A program made the translations under genes and the position numbers. From Brienomyrus brachyistius (taxonomy: Eukaryota; Chordata; Actinopteri; Osteoglossiformes; Mormyridae), in contig NC_064534.1 in the NCBI RefSeq assembly GCF_023856365.1, forward strand, positions 9,444,536 to 9,508,535: DNA of 64,000 nt. The letters are read 5' to 3'. Under the pieces are notes generated by a model, which was not told the origin of the DNA, ran no database searches, and saw only the letters and a list, made by a program, of their open reading frames with translations. Shown here piece after piece: positions 54,810 through 64,000 of the stretch. Every line of letters starts with the position of its first letter. The stretch's first letter is position 1.

Positions 54810-55075
54810 ATCCATCTTCCACAGCCAATTATCCAGCACGGGGTACTGCTGAGCCTGGGGTATATCCCAGGATGCACAGGGTACAAGGCAGAGGACACCA
54901 TGGATGGGATGCCAGTCTGGCAGAGGGTACAAATAGGCTAACACAGCTTTGAGATGCCAGCCCATTTAAATGCATGTTTTTTGGACCGCTGGAGGAAACT
55001 GGTATACCTGGAAAACATGGGAAAACATGCTAAATATACACACAGAGCCAGGGTGTTAATCTAACTCATTACCCT
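54810..55075 (+). repeat. Ubiquitous fish interspersed repeat, diverged copy
   Basis: It begins GATCCATCTTCCACAGCCAA, continues ATGGATGGGATGCCAGTCTG, ATGCATGTTTTTTGGACCGC and TGGAGGAAACTGGTATACC, in the order of the copy at 15026. No frame is preserved. Confidence 0.7.
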
Positions 55076-56045
55076 GAAGTGCCATGACATCAGCCTCATG
55101 TGACTGTACCAGGGGGCTGAGCACCTGCCCATCTTGCCCAAACTAATGTGAACTTGGTATGAACTTTTTAAGCTATTGACTATCACTTTTTTAACCTTTA
55201 ACATAACAAAAAGTCTGTACAACCCTGAGCTGGATATAAGATATTTTATATTTTCATAGCATTTGCATGGACTGGTCAAGAATTTCGTGCTTGCAGCAGA
55301 TGCCTTCAGCACAAACATACAATGCACCATAACAATGCTTCATCCCATCTTCATCCAATTAGCCAGGAGCTCCCTGGGATCCTCCATTAGCTAAGCAGCA
55401 GTGTCGGAGAACACACCTCAGAGATGTCTGTGCTGTCATCTACCAGATCTCACAGCAGCATTCCCAAGTAAGCGCCATTGGGAAGCGAGCTCCTGTAGAC
55501 GGCGGACTATCAGGCCTCTCGCTCTCGCCGATTGACCGCCGCACAAGCATGTTCACTCCCGCTTCTGTCACTCTGTCACCCGCGGTTACAGCATCTACCT
55601 TCTGAAAAGCCCCAGGGTTCATCCAATCGCAACGGCGTGTGTTTTCCAATCTGTGCAATGCTCCACGAAGAAAACTATTCAGCTACCTGAGGGGAATAGC
55701 CGGGAACAAATCTGTTTATGAAACAAATGCACCGCCATTATGGCTCAGCGGGCACTCGCTAGGCATGCTAGGAATGGCCTTTTATTCTTCTGTATTAGTT
55801 GGCAGCCCAATAAAAGCAAAGCGAACAAACTCTATTTGCTTCATGCTTCTGCTTACAGTATCTTTCCCAGCATACACATAGTGAGCCCTCTAGGGCCCCA
55901 GCCCACTTCTTGTTTATGCGCAGATGCATATGAACAGTTTTGTGCATCTCAGAACACAGCTGTGCATGGAGAATATGGAACTCCATGATGGGAAAGACTA
56001 TTACATCGACCATCTCCACCACCAGTAATAATGTTTTATTATTAA

Positions 56046-56466
56046 TACTGTTGGGAAGGTTACTTTTGAAATGTAATAGGTTACAGATTACTAGTTACCC
56101 CGCTAAAATGTAATGTAACCATTTTGAGTACTTTGTCAAAGTAATGTAACTTATTACATTTGATTACTTTTCTAACAAATCTTTTAAACTGGGCGACTGA
56201 AAAATCCCAAACGGCTTTGCTGACCAGTGTTGTCTGTAAATGTGCCAAAGGCGGCATTTCTGCATGGCAAAAAGATGCAAAGCCACAACATGAATGTCAT
56301 ATTGCACATAGAAGCTTTTTACCGAAAATAATATATTCAGATTCTTGATTAGTAACCATAATTTAACATGTTTTTTTCTCTGTAACTGTAACAGATTACA
56401 GTTACATTAATTTTGTAATTTAATTGCATAACGCCATTGCATATAACTAGTTACTCCCCAACACTG
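56046..56466. mobile_element. MITE of the "cagtgttgggg" type, 421 bp
   Basis: The left end TACTGTTGGGAAGGTTACTT and, in reverse complement, the right end CAGTGTTGGGGAGTAACTAG are inverted repeats. The subterminal regions carry the repeated GTAATGTAAC / AGTTACATT words that characterise a very common teleost non-autonomous element. The middle is unique with no transposase. Confidence 0.8.
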
Positions 56467-57049
56467 ATTACTAATGAATGCAGCTCCATAGTTAGCAGTC
56501 AAACCCAGGATCTTCTAGCACCTATAGCATTAACGTGGATTCCAAAGGGAACAATGCTTCTTCAACACCCACCCCACTCCAAAGGGGGCATTGTCCCCAT
56601 CGCACCACTAGAGGTCAACAATGAACACTTTGGAAACAGAACAATTCTGCTTCATCACGGCCTTTTGTTCTCCTGATGACTGCAGCCACCGAATTTGTTC
56701 TTGGGAATAACAGCATTATTACACGTCTGGCATCCCCTCCAGGGGCCTTGAGAACCCTCGTGTCGCTTGACATCACCACAAGGTAATATGTGCTGTTTCC
56801 GTGGTCACGGTCACCCACGGGAACACTGCAGCAGGCAGTGCCAGCTCACTGTGATTGGTATAATCAATGTGCTGTGGAAGGTGGATGAGGGGTAGGTCTG
56901 GAGGTGGGGTGGTACTGGCCCCAGATCCTGCCTCAACTCGGACATTTCGTCTGATCAATCAGCATTGTTTTTTCACTGTTATTCTTGCATTCAGTTATAA
57001 GCGTTGACCTACTTCGATGTTAAGCATATGGGACATAATTATTTACAAT

Positions 57050-57715
57050 CATAAGCATTTGCTCGTATCGCACTTGTTACTTGGGGAGTTGCGGTGCTGA
57101 GCTGGGCTGGAGTGACATTGCTCTGAACTTGATATGGGCCCCTCCAACATCTATTTACACAGCAGCAAGCTTTGCTCAGAACGTTGCTACTCGTTGAGCA
57201 AAAGGCTGAGCGTTCTGTCTGCCTTGAGGCCCATTGTTGGGTTTGCGGAGCGGTTTTGTCTACTGTAGCTTCATCTCGGGGTTTCTGTCTTGTGTTTGCC
57301 GATGTCTCTGCTCTGCCTGTCTGGCTGTGTTTGCCTGAGTCTTGTTTCAAATTCCATTGTTTTGCTTAGTCAGAGTTCTGCAGCTGTGCTGCAGGTCTGC
57401 TTGAGTCTTGTTTATGGGTTAGTAGTGCTGTTCCAGTTTCCTTGTGTTTGTTTTTCATCCCCATTTCAGACTCCCTGTGACTTGGTTCACATTCCTGGCT
57501 TCTGTTCCTGGTTACTCCAGTTCCCTGAATCCTGCTCATCCCTTAGCCACCCGGCCAGGCAGCTGCCCCAGTTGTTACTGTCCAATGGACTGTTGGGTGG
57601 ATAACCTGGCATGTTGGGAGGGAAACTCCAGATCAGGATGCAACTTCTTTGTACTTTGTCAGCTGTGCGAGCCAATAAAATGACTTATAATAAAACAATT
57701 AGTGGATTGTGATGT
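57050..57715 (+). repeat. Unassigned TCTG/CTGT-rich stretch ending in polyA signals
   Basis: Pyrimidine- and TGTTT-rich sequence ending GCCAATAAAATGACTTATAA followed by TAAAACAA, which contains AATAAA. It could be the 3' end of a retroelement or an unspliced transcript. Open frames on both strands (57039-57350 minus, 57290-57604 plus) show biased, low-information composition and no known domain. Confidence 0.3.
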
Positions 57716-57784
57716 TTAAGAGACTTGTACTTTCACCAGTTTTACTCGGATTGCTTCTTTTGTTTTTGTTTTACGTTCCTTTTA

Positions 57785-57960
57785 TTTTGCAGACGCCTTT
57801 GTCGAAAGCGATGGACGGGTGAGGCAAAAAATACAGTACAGACACGCAGCTGTCGGAGAGTCGACTAGGTACAAGTGCAGCTAGGTTGAGCTTCCAGTTA
57901 ACGCCCAGGAAGCTGTTTCAGAGCAGGAACTACACAACAACTTCCAACAAAGCAAGAACC
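57785..57960 (-). repeat. Retroposon (SINE/LINE) 3' end, minus orientation
   Basis: The minus strand ends CATCGCTTTCGACAAAGGCG then TCTGCAAAATAAAA, the CTTTGGATAAAAGCGTCTGC-type tail seen in the SINE at 41887. The sequence to the right (CAAGTGCAGCTAGGTTGAGC) is a body word common in fish repeats. Confidence 0.55.
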
Positions 57961-59637
57961 TAATAAGACGATTCTGTGACCAGAAGTGCAACATTAAGAA
58001 CATTCATGGAACAAAGAGAGTCCTCAACAAAACATTTTGGGACAATTTGGATATGCGTCTCAGTTGAAGTTACAGCAGCCCCTTTCTGACTTAACTGAGC
58101 AGCCCCTAAGTTGTAGCCTATGCGTGTCTTCATATCCGTGTAGCTGTCAGGGTGGTGGAGTTTATTGCTTTGCTGGGGCCAATTGATGTGAGTGCAACTT
58201 CATTGCCATTTACAGGCTTTGAGTGATTTTAATTTTATAGAATATACCCGCAGACAGGATAAATCAATGAACAGGAGGAGAAAAAAAAGACAAAAGAAAG
58301 AAAATAGCAACCCGATTGAACCTTATGTTATCGTTGGTGTAAAGCAGCTACCACTTCAGTCTGCCAGTCCTTCGTTGAATTCAAATACCGGCCGTTTGCT
58401 CAAGACGACAGTCTGCCGAAAAAGAACCAGAGATGTGGCCATCTCTGCACACGTGGACCGCGTGGGTTTATGGCATAAAACCACAGGGCTTTCGGTGCGT
58501 AGGACACGACGGCCCGAAACGTCAGATTTCTGCGTACCGAACAGAAGTCGGCCTTGTATTCTATTTCAGAGAGAATTCCTACCTGCAGCTTATCTCAGGT
58601 GGGCTTAGAGCAGCTTGGTATGTGAATAAAAAAAGGAATATGACAGCCGCGAAAGAAGCCTTTTAATAGGCCCGAGTGTGGCTGAAACAGCCTAGTTAGT
58701 GAGCATTAATTTTGTGTATTTGAAGTCTGCCGGAAACTAAGGGGGCATGCTTCTAGAAAATGCCAGCTGCCTGTTGTGAAGCAGTCAGGTGTCATTAAAG
58801 GTTAAAAGGAGAAACAGGAGGAAGCACAATATAACCTCTGTTGGTCTGTAGAGCAGAGAGAGGCGTCGACAAGGTGGAGCCATTATGATTTAATGGCACG
58901 AGTGTGTGTGCGCATGTGTGTGTGTGTCAGGCACGCAGTTCATCAAGCCACTAATTTCAGCTTTCACCCTCACTTGCCAGTGTTATGCTGTGTTGCTTTT
59001 ATCCTGCTTATTGAAAGCACATGCACTCTGTCAGTCACTGGTGTAACAAGCATAAAGAATCAACAAGAGTCCTTCTTGTAGAGATCACAGAGGACATTCT
59101 GCTTCAAAAACGGTCATGAAAGGCATCTACCTGTTTCGTTCCAAGACCTGTCAGCACCGGAGTGTGAGGCCAGGCTCCTTAAGTTAAACTGGTGCAGCGC
59201 CTCCGCATACAGATCCTCTCCATTAAGGGGGATTTATTTCCCCTCATTGGGGGGGGGGGTTGCGGGCGGGGGGTGAATTCATCAGATTAAGATGATTCAT
59301 GTGCAGAGAGTTACAGCGGCCCTGAAATACAAGGGGGGGGGGGGGGGGCTAATTTACTGCTGGAAGCATATTAATTAAACTCCGACGCCCTCGTAGTGGG
59401 ACTTGCTGCGGAATTCGCTCTACCGCCGTGAGGAAATCCAATCAAAGCGCGCTTAATGAACACAAGGCTCTGTAAGGCGGCGTTGGAGGCAGAGATCGGT
59501 GAGAGCGCCCTGAAACAGCACCCCCCCAAAGATGCTAAACACTCACCATGGTTAGGGCCACCCTTAGTGACCCTCTGCTGAATCTCACCAAACCTCTACT
59601 CCACTCTCTGGCTGCTGTATGAATAGAGAGCCCCAGG

Positions 59638-59668
<31 letters not shown>

Positions 59669-59686
59669 ATTATTAATAATAATAAT
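59638..59686. repeat. (TTA)n trinucleotide tract
   Basis: About nine clean ATT units, then interrupted TTAATA/AATAAT sequence. Confidence 0.9.
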
Positions 59687-59770
59687 CAACATCATTGTCA
59701 TCATCTGTACTGTATGTGCTGGGGTTACTAGCAGTTTGAGCCCTGACTTTATAATCCAGTACTTACTATA

Positions 59771-60217
59771 ACAACATTATTCCATCCATCTTCCAACTAC
59801 TTTGTTGGGGGGGTTGGGTCGATGCATGGTTGAGGTGCCCCCTGTACAGGATGCCGGTCCATCGCAGGGCACGTACACATACATAGTCACACGCTAATCC
59901 CACTTAACTTATCTATAAGCTTTTGGATTGCAGGAGGACCCACGCACTAAAGGGAGAACAGGCAAACACACACACACACACAGACGCAAGCAATAAGGGA
60001 AGAACAGGCAAACGCACACAGACACATCACAAAGACACACACAGACACAAGCAATAAGGGGAGAACAGGCAAACACACACAGACACATCACACAGAAACA
60101 CACAGACACAAACACAAGCAATAAGGGGAGAACAGGCAAATTCCACACAGACACAGACACAGACACACACACACACAAGCAATAAGGGCAGAACAGGCAA
60201 ACTTCACAGACACACAG
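59771..60217 (+). repeat. Ubiquitous repeat fragment expanding into a CA-rich minisatellite
   Basis: ATCCATCTTCCAACTAC, GATGCCGGTCCATCGCAGGG and AGGAGGACCCACGCACTAAA start the copy. From about 59947 the word GGGAGAACAGGCAAAC followed by a CA/CAGACA tract and AAGCAATAAG repeats four to five times with variable 55-70-bp length. The array seems to have grown out of the "gggagaacatgcaaactcc" part of the repeat. Confidence 0.8.
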
Positions 60218-60469
60218 AAGTGGAGGTGTGAGTTATATCCACTGAGCCACTAGTTACAGTTGTTGCCTGGATTTTATCTAATCAACAGTTTTTTAGACAT
60301 ACAAATGCAGCCAGCTCAATTGTCCTCTCCAAGCCAGCTGCCAGCCGACTGCCAGTCAAAGGGAGTAGCCCCCCTCCTTCTGGGGGTGTGCCTAAATTCT
60401 CATCTAAACCTGCCCATTTATTCACTTGCAGGATGTTATCATGAGATGGCACTTTCTTTACAAAAACAT

Positions 60470-60665
60470 ATTTTAGTTGTGGTCACAAGTTTACATACAC
60501 AAGTACAACAGGTATCAACCAGAATCTTTTGGTAGCCATTAGCAAGCTTCTGGCATAATTCTGGCTGAATATTTGACCACTCTTCTTTGCAGAATTTCTA
60601 GTTCATTTAAACTCGTTGGGTTCCTGACACGGACCTGGCTTTTAAGTATAATCCACAAGCCAATC
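60470..60665. pseudogene. Truncated Tc1-like transposon fragment
   Basis: GGTCACAAGTTTACATACAC, GCATAATTCTGGCTGAATAT and TTTGACCACTCTTCTTTGCA, then AGAATTTCTAGTTCATTTAA, are words of a well-known fish Tc1-like element, in order. The element is cut off at about 60665 where unrelated sequence starts. No usable frame. Confidence 0.6.
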
Positions 60666-60865
60666 AAGCTCATCGGCCCATCAAGCTTGTTTGGGGAGAA
60701 CTTAACTAATAGCTCAGCCAGTAATAGCTAACTAATTTGTTGTTCTAATATTCATTTATTGTTTTGTATTATTCCTGTAATACAATGTGATTGCACATTT
60801 TATACATCAACGTTTAATCTGTTGCATGTTATAAACTGTAAAAAGGCTAGTATTGTGTCTTTTCT

Positions 60866-61340
60866 TACAGTTTTTTTCAATTGCTAAGACAGGGTACTAT
60901 CTAGGGTAGTATCTCTTCACATCCATGATCCATCCTTGGCATTGCTCTGGAGAAATATCTTGGCACCCAGGATTCATTGTTTGATCTTGTGTCAATTGAC
61001 ATGATTTGTTTATATTATGTGGTTTTTACAATCTATTTTAGAAAGGGTCTTGATAGTAATTTAGCAAAATGACATATTTCAGTTCTGACTGTTGTATTGG
61101 CAGTTTTAGGGTCAGTGTGTACTTATGTTCAAAATGGCCTCTGAAAATGTAATGTTGTGAGTGAGACAGGAATCCATGACTTTTGAAGCGTTTAGTCATT
61201 GATTGCATTTTGTATGAAAGCAAAGCGAAATGCTTAACAGTTTAGCCCACATAAGCTAATGTTGTGGTGACTGTATGAAGAGTTTTGAGAAAGCAACTTC
61301 AGTATTGCAGTATCTGTCTTAGCAATTGAAAAAAACTGTA
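60866..61340. mobile_element. Non-autonomous DNA element with perfect 26-bp TIRs, 475 bp
   Basis: The left end 60866-60891 starts TACAGTTTTTTTCAATTGCT; the right end 61315-61340 is its exact reverse complement over 26 bases. The outermost TA would be the target-site duplication of Tc1/mariner-type elements, leaving CAGT termini. The interior is AT-rich and non-coding. Identical TIRs suggest a younger insertion than its neighbours. Confidence 0.85.
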
Positions 61341-61762
61341 AAATTCACACTGCTTTCCCAAACTGATTAGTGTGAGGAGCAGTGACAGACATTCCAGACT
61401 GATGGGCCATTGACAGTATGCAAAGGTGTGGTGACTCCAAAGTCACTCCAAAGTAAACACTTTAGTAATCAACCTCATGCAATTCTATGAATGTCTCATT
61501 CACCTTTGTGTAGCCAGCCCCTATGTCTATAAGCTTCAGGGCTCAAAAGTCTTGGCTAGAAATGTTTATAATGTGATTTTTTTTACAATTTATCAGGACC
61601 ACTGAAAATAGGTTTTCGAAAAGTGTATGTTTAAAGTAGATTTTAACAAAAAAATTGAATAATCACATTCTAAATGATCTCAGATTATTGATGCTGAGTT
61701 TGTGCTGAATAAAAGCATTTGTAGCACGTTAGGATAAATGTGTTTTAGATAGTCAAATATTT

Positions 61763-62612
61763 CACAGTTTTTCCTAATTACTGAAATATTAAAAATTGTT
61801 TTGGGAACAAAATTGCCAGTTGCCAAAAGTCATTTATTGAATCAGCTACTTGTTTGGCGAAACTTTAAAACATAATCACCTACTTAGACACAATTTGCAG
61901 ATCTGAGTCACCTTTTTTGCAAAACTTGAAACACATTCTCATTCATCAAAACACATTTTGCGCTATGGTGAACTTTGAATATTGAAAATAGAAAATACAG
62001 GCCACAGAGGTTAAGCGCAGCCAGCACACAGTAGTCATTTAAACACAATGACTCAAAACTGTTCACACACATTTCTAAACATTTGAAGAAGCCAAAGAGT
62101 GACTAGAACATAGAATATGTGCCATAGGTGAATAGGAGTTGAATTTCAACGTCAAGGTACAAATGGGTCACACAAAGGATTCTTTCTGCATCGCCCAACA
62201 AGGGATAGCATCGCTAGTCCCAGCCCTGAGACATGGTGATGAGGCATAATGAATATACTTCCATGACTCTGGCTTGGCAGTTGCACAACATTTTACTGTA
62301 ATATGCCTCTCATTTGTTTACTTTCTGGCTTTGTCTTTTACAGTAACATTTCTGGATTACTGAATATGGCAAACATTACATATTAGTTATCAGTCATAAC
62401 TGTACAGTATACAAATATTTTTGGTAGACGACCATACTTTTTTTTTTACTATAGTCTTGCGGTTTCTAATTTACATGCCAACAGCAGTTTTGACTGGTAG
62501 TGTTTTAAATTTTTTTGTGAGTTTAGCTTGAATTTTAGGGTTTGTGCTTAGTGGTTTGATTAAAGGAGAGGAGATTTTAGGAAATGTGTTTTAGCAATTC
62601 AGAAAAACCGTT
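61763..62612. mobile_element. Related, older TIR-bounded element (about 850 bp)
   Basis: Left CACAGTTTTTCCTAATTACT and, in reverse complement, right AACGGTTTTTCTGAATTGCT. Both resemble the 26-bp TIR at 60866 but have diverged from it and from each other (about 17 of 21 positions agree). The interior shows no protein trace. Confidence 0.5.
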
Positions 62613-63099
62613 AAATGTCAAGGCATGTCAGATTACTTTGAAAGTGGATGAGAGGCCTCAGACTCCAAAGGGCTACAGTAAATACTTATTATGCTGTGTT
62701 TCTTTTATGTTCCTCTTTTTGTGTCTGGTACTATGACAAAAATATCCAAACTATCTATATGTTGCTACTTTATTATTCCATCCTCTTTGTGTAATATACT
62801 GATGTACAGTACAGTACTGTCAGAAAAACTGCATCATAATACCACCACTATGCTTGACTGTTGTTTCAGTGTTCTTAGGTTAAGAAAACAACCTCACCTT
62901 GATCCCCTGCAAACATATCTCTTCTCATTGTGGCCAAGCAGAGAAGTGACACATTCAGACGTCATTGTGACTGTTCCCCATCCCCACCCTGTGAATATGC
63001 AGCCATCAGCAGCCTTTCAGACTGTTAGCCAGACAGAACACACTAAGGAATGTGTCTGTTTTATTCAAGCACAGTACAGAACCATATGTTTTTTATTTT

Positions 63100-63300
63100 T
63101 CATTTTCCACTCTGTCCACCTTTATTCTCCACAATCAACCTTATTACTTTGTTTAGGCCTGTAATTAGTCTGTTACACACATCTTGGGTCACTCTCCTCT
63201 CCCAAAAAAACTCTATTGCTTGGACACGCTGCTGCTTTGTATCTGGCTTGGCCTCCTTACGGATGAAGTCTTTCATCATGTGGCAAAAAAGCTCGATGGG
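63100..63300 (-). pseudogene. IS630/Tc1/mariner-type transposase C-terminus remnant
   Basis: The minus strand is open for 66 codons to a TGA at 63102-63100. It begins PIELFCHMMKDFIRKEAKP, passes QAIEFFWERRVTQDVCNR and ends GLNKVIRLIVENKGGQSGK. PIE matches the NPIE motif holding the third catalytic acid of IS630/Tc1-type DDE/D transposases, and the length from it to the stop is normal. The Asp-containing upstream parts are missing, so it is inactive. A second, poorer copy of its last third lies just upstream at 63313-63425. Confidence 0.65.
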
Positions 63301-63312
63301 CTACTAATCTGT

Positions 63313-63425
63313 TTAATTTTCATATACCACACTGTCCCTCATTGCTTGACAATATCAGTCTTATTACTTTGTTTAGGTCTGTAATTATGATACTGCACAC
63401 ATCTTGGGTCCGCCTCATCTCCAAA
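63313..63425 (-). pseudogene. Tandem-duplicated tail of the same transposase
   Basis: The minus strand gives EMRRTQDVCSIIITDLNKVI then RLILSSNEGQCGI and a TGA at 63322-63320, exactly 220 bp from the corresponding stop at 63102. DNA words such as TTATTACTTTGTTTAGG occur at 63141 and 63361 in the same register. This second unit lies upstream in the transposase direction. Confidence 0.65.
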
Positions 63426-63440
63426 AGGTGAAGTAAAATA

Positions 63441-63584
63441 CAAAATTCCAATTTCATCAATAAACTGACTAAAACACATTTTGCTAGTTTTAGGCCATCT
63501 TTGCCTCACAACAGAAACTATTTCTTAAATTTCACAGGCCATTTATTGCAATGCAGTCAGTTTATTAATGAAATTGAAATTTTG
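63441..63584. mobile_element. Foldback element with 30-bp arms
   Basis: 63441-63470 (starting CAAAATTCCAATTTCATCAA) and 63555-63584 are inverted repeats matching at 28 of 30 positions, around an 84-bp interior. AT-rich, non-coding, MITE-like. Confidence 0.7.
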
Positions 63585-64000
63585 TCAAAATATAAGAAAA
63601 TTATACTTGCTTAGATTTTCATTTTTTGCAGTGGAGTTACAATATCTGATTTCAGGTATCTCACCTGATTTCAGGTAAGTCACTTCAGCTTTCATAATCA
63701 CTGCTCCCCCTGGTGGATGGATATATTATTGCAAGTACTTTACACACAGAGAGTTAAAGGGTAGATCATGCCAGTCCCCTTGCTCTTGTCATTGTGGGGG
63801 ATCTCATTATAGTCAAGGTCCCACCCAGGACCCAGCAGGGACCTGTCATTGACCAGCCAAGGACCAGCCAATGCCCCATCATGGAAATAGGGGAAAATTC
63901 AAGTGGCTACATCTGTAAAGGCAGTAGATAATGTTTAGGCTGCGACAGTTTCTGTTCTGTTTCACACAATGGTTCAACCTCCTTTTTACATTACAGGTCA

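Larger units (their letters stand above)
34241..64000 (-). other. TMEM132 upstream intron, at least 29.7 kb (runs off the window)
   Basis: Everything right of the exon at 34240 is upstream in the gene. I looked for the expected N-terminal and cohesin-domain exons and found none on the minus strand, so the intron probably spans the rest of the window. A very short exon could be missed. Long first introns are typical of TMEM132 genes. Repeats and transposon remnants are listed separately. The 46.0-49.6 kb and 50.4-54.1 kb stretches are mostly unannotated unique sequence. Confidence 0.65.

Noticed and set aside
57039..57604. Open frames on both strands (103 and 104 codons)
   Set aside because: Biased TCTG/CAGA composition makes both strands open; no domain. 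Kept only as an unassigned repeat-like stretch.
62691..63164. 157-codon plus-strand frame
   Set aside because: It overlaps, on the opposite strand, the transposase tail, which has recognisable motifs; the plus translation has none.
34241..64000. TMEM132 N-terminal and cohesin-domain exons
   Set aside because: Looked for on the minus strand and not found; they are presumed beyond the right edge.

Overview
This is vertebrate nuclear DNA, almost certainly from a teleost fish. It is gene-poor and has long introns. It carries dinucleotide and tetranucleotide microsatellites, tRNA-derived SINEs, decayed Tc1-like transposons and palindromic MITEs of the kinds common in fish genomes. The species cannot be fixed from the sequence. 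There is no sign of bacterial or viral gene organisation and no operon.

The only gene I can support is on the minus strand. Three consecutive internal exons, at 34054-34240, 17569-17712 and 2234-2442, have consensus-like splice sites and compatible phases. They join into about 180 residues of a TMEM132-family protein, a neural single-pass type I membrane adhesion-type protein. The 5' exons must lie beyond 64000 and the 3' exons before base 1. The window is therefore a central slice of one large gene, and nearly everything else is intron. Which TMEM132 paralogue it is remains open.

Layout by coordinate. 1-2233: intron. 2443-17568 (about 15.1 kb): SINEs, a Tc1-like remnant (6.55-7.08 kb), CA tracts, a 1.45-kb TIR-bounded dead Tc1-like element (15422-16868), and a CpG-rich patch at 4.56 kb. 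17713-34053 (about 16.3 kb): a 200-bp MITE, minisatellites with 36-bp and 20-bp units, and a three-phase GGAC/ACAG/ATAG tetranucleotide tract. 34241-64000 (at least 29.7 kb): SINEs, foldback MITEs, a 40-bp x 12 minisatellite (40498-40984), an eroded 39-bp array, CpG-dense islands at 37.0 and 44.5 kb, and a transposon-dense end (60.4-63.6 kb). That end contains a MITE with perfect 26-bp TIRs and a partly tandem-duplicated transposase C-terminus.

The main observations are the exon reconstruction; a repeat family whose four copies all abut CA/TG tracts; the duplicated transposase tail near 63.1-63.4 kb; minisatellites that keep long reading frames open without being genes; and CpG-dense patches inside introns. 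I found no evidence of a new multi-gene system.
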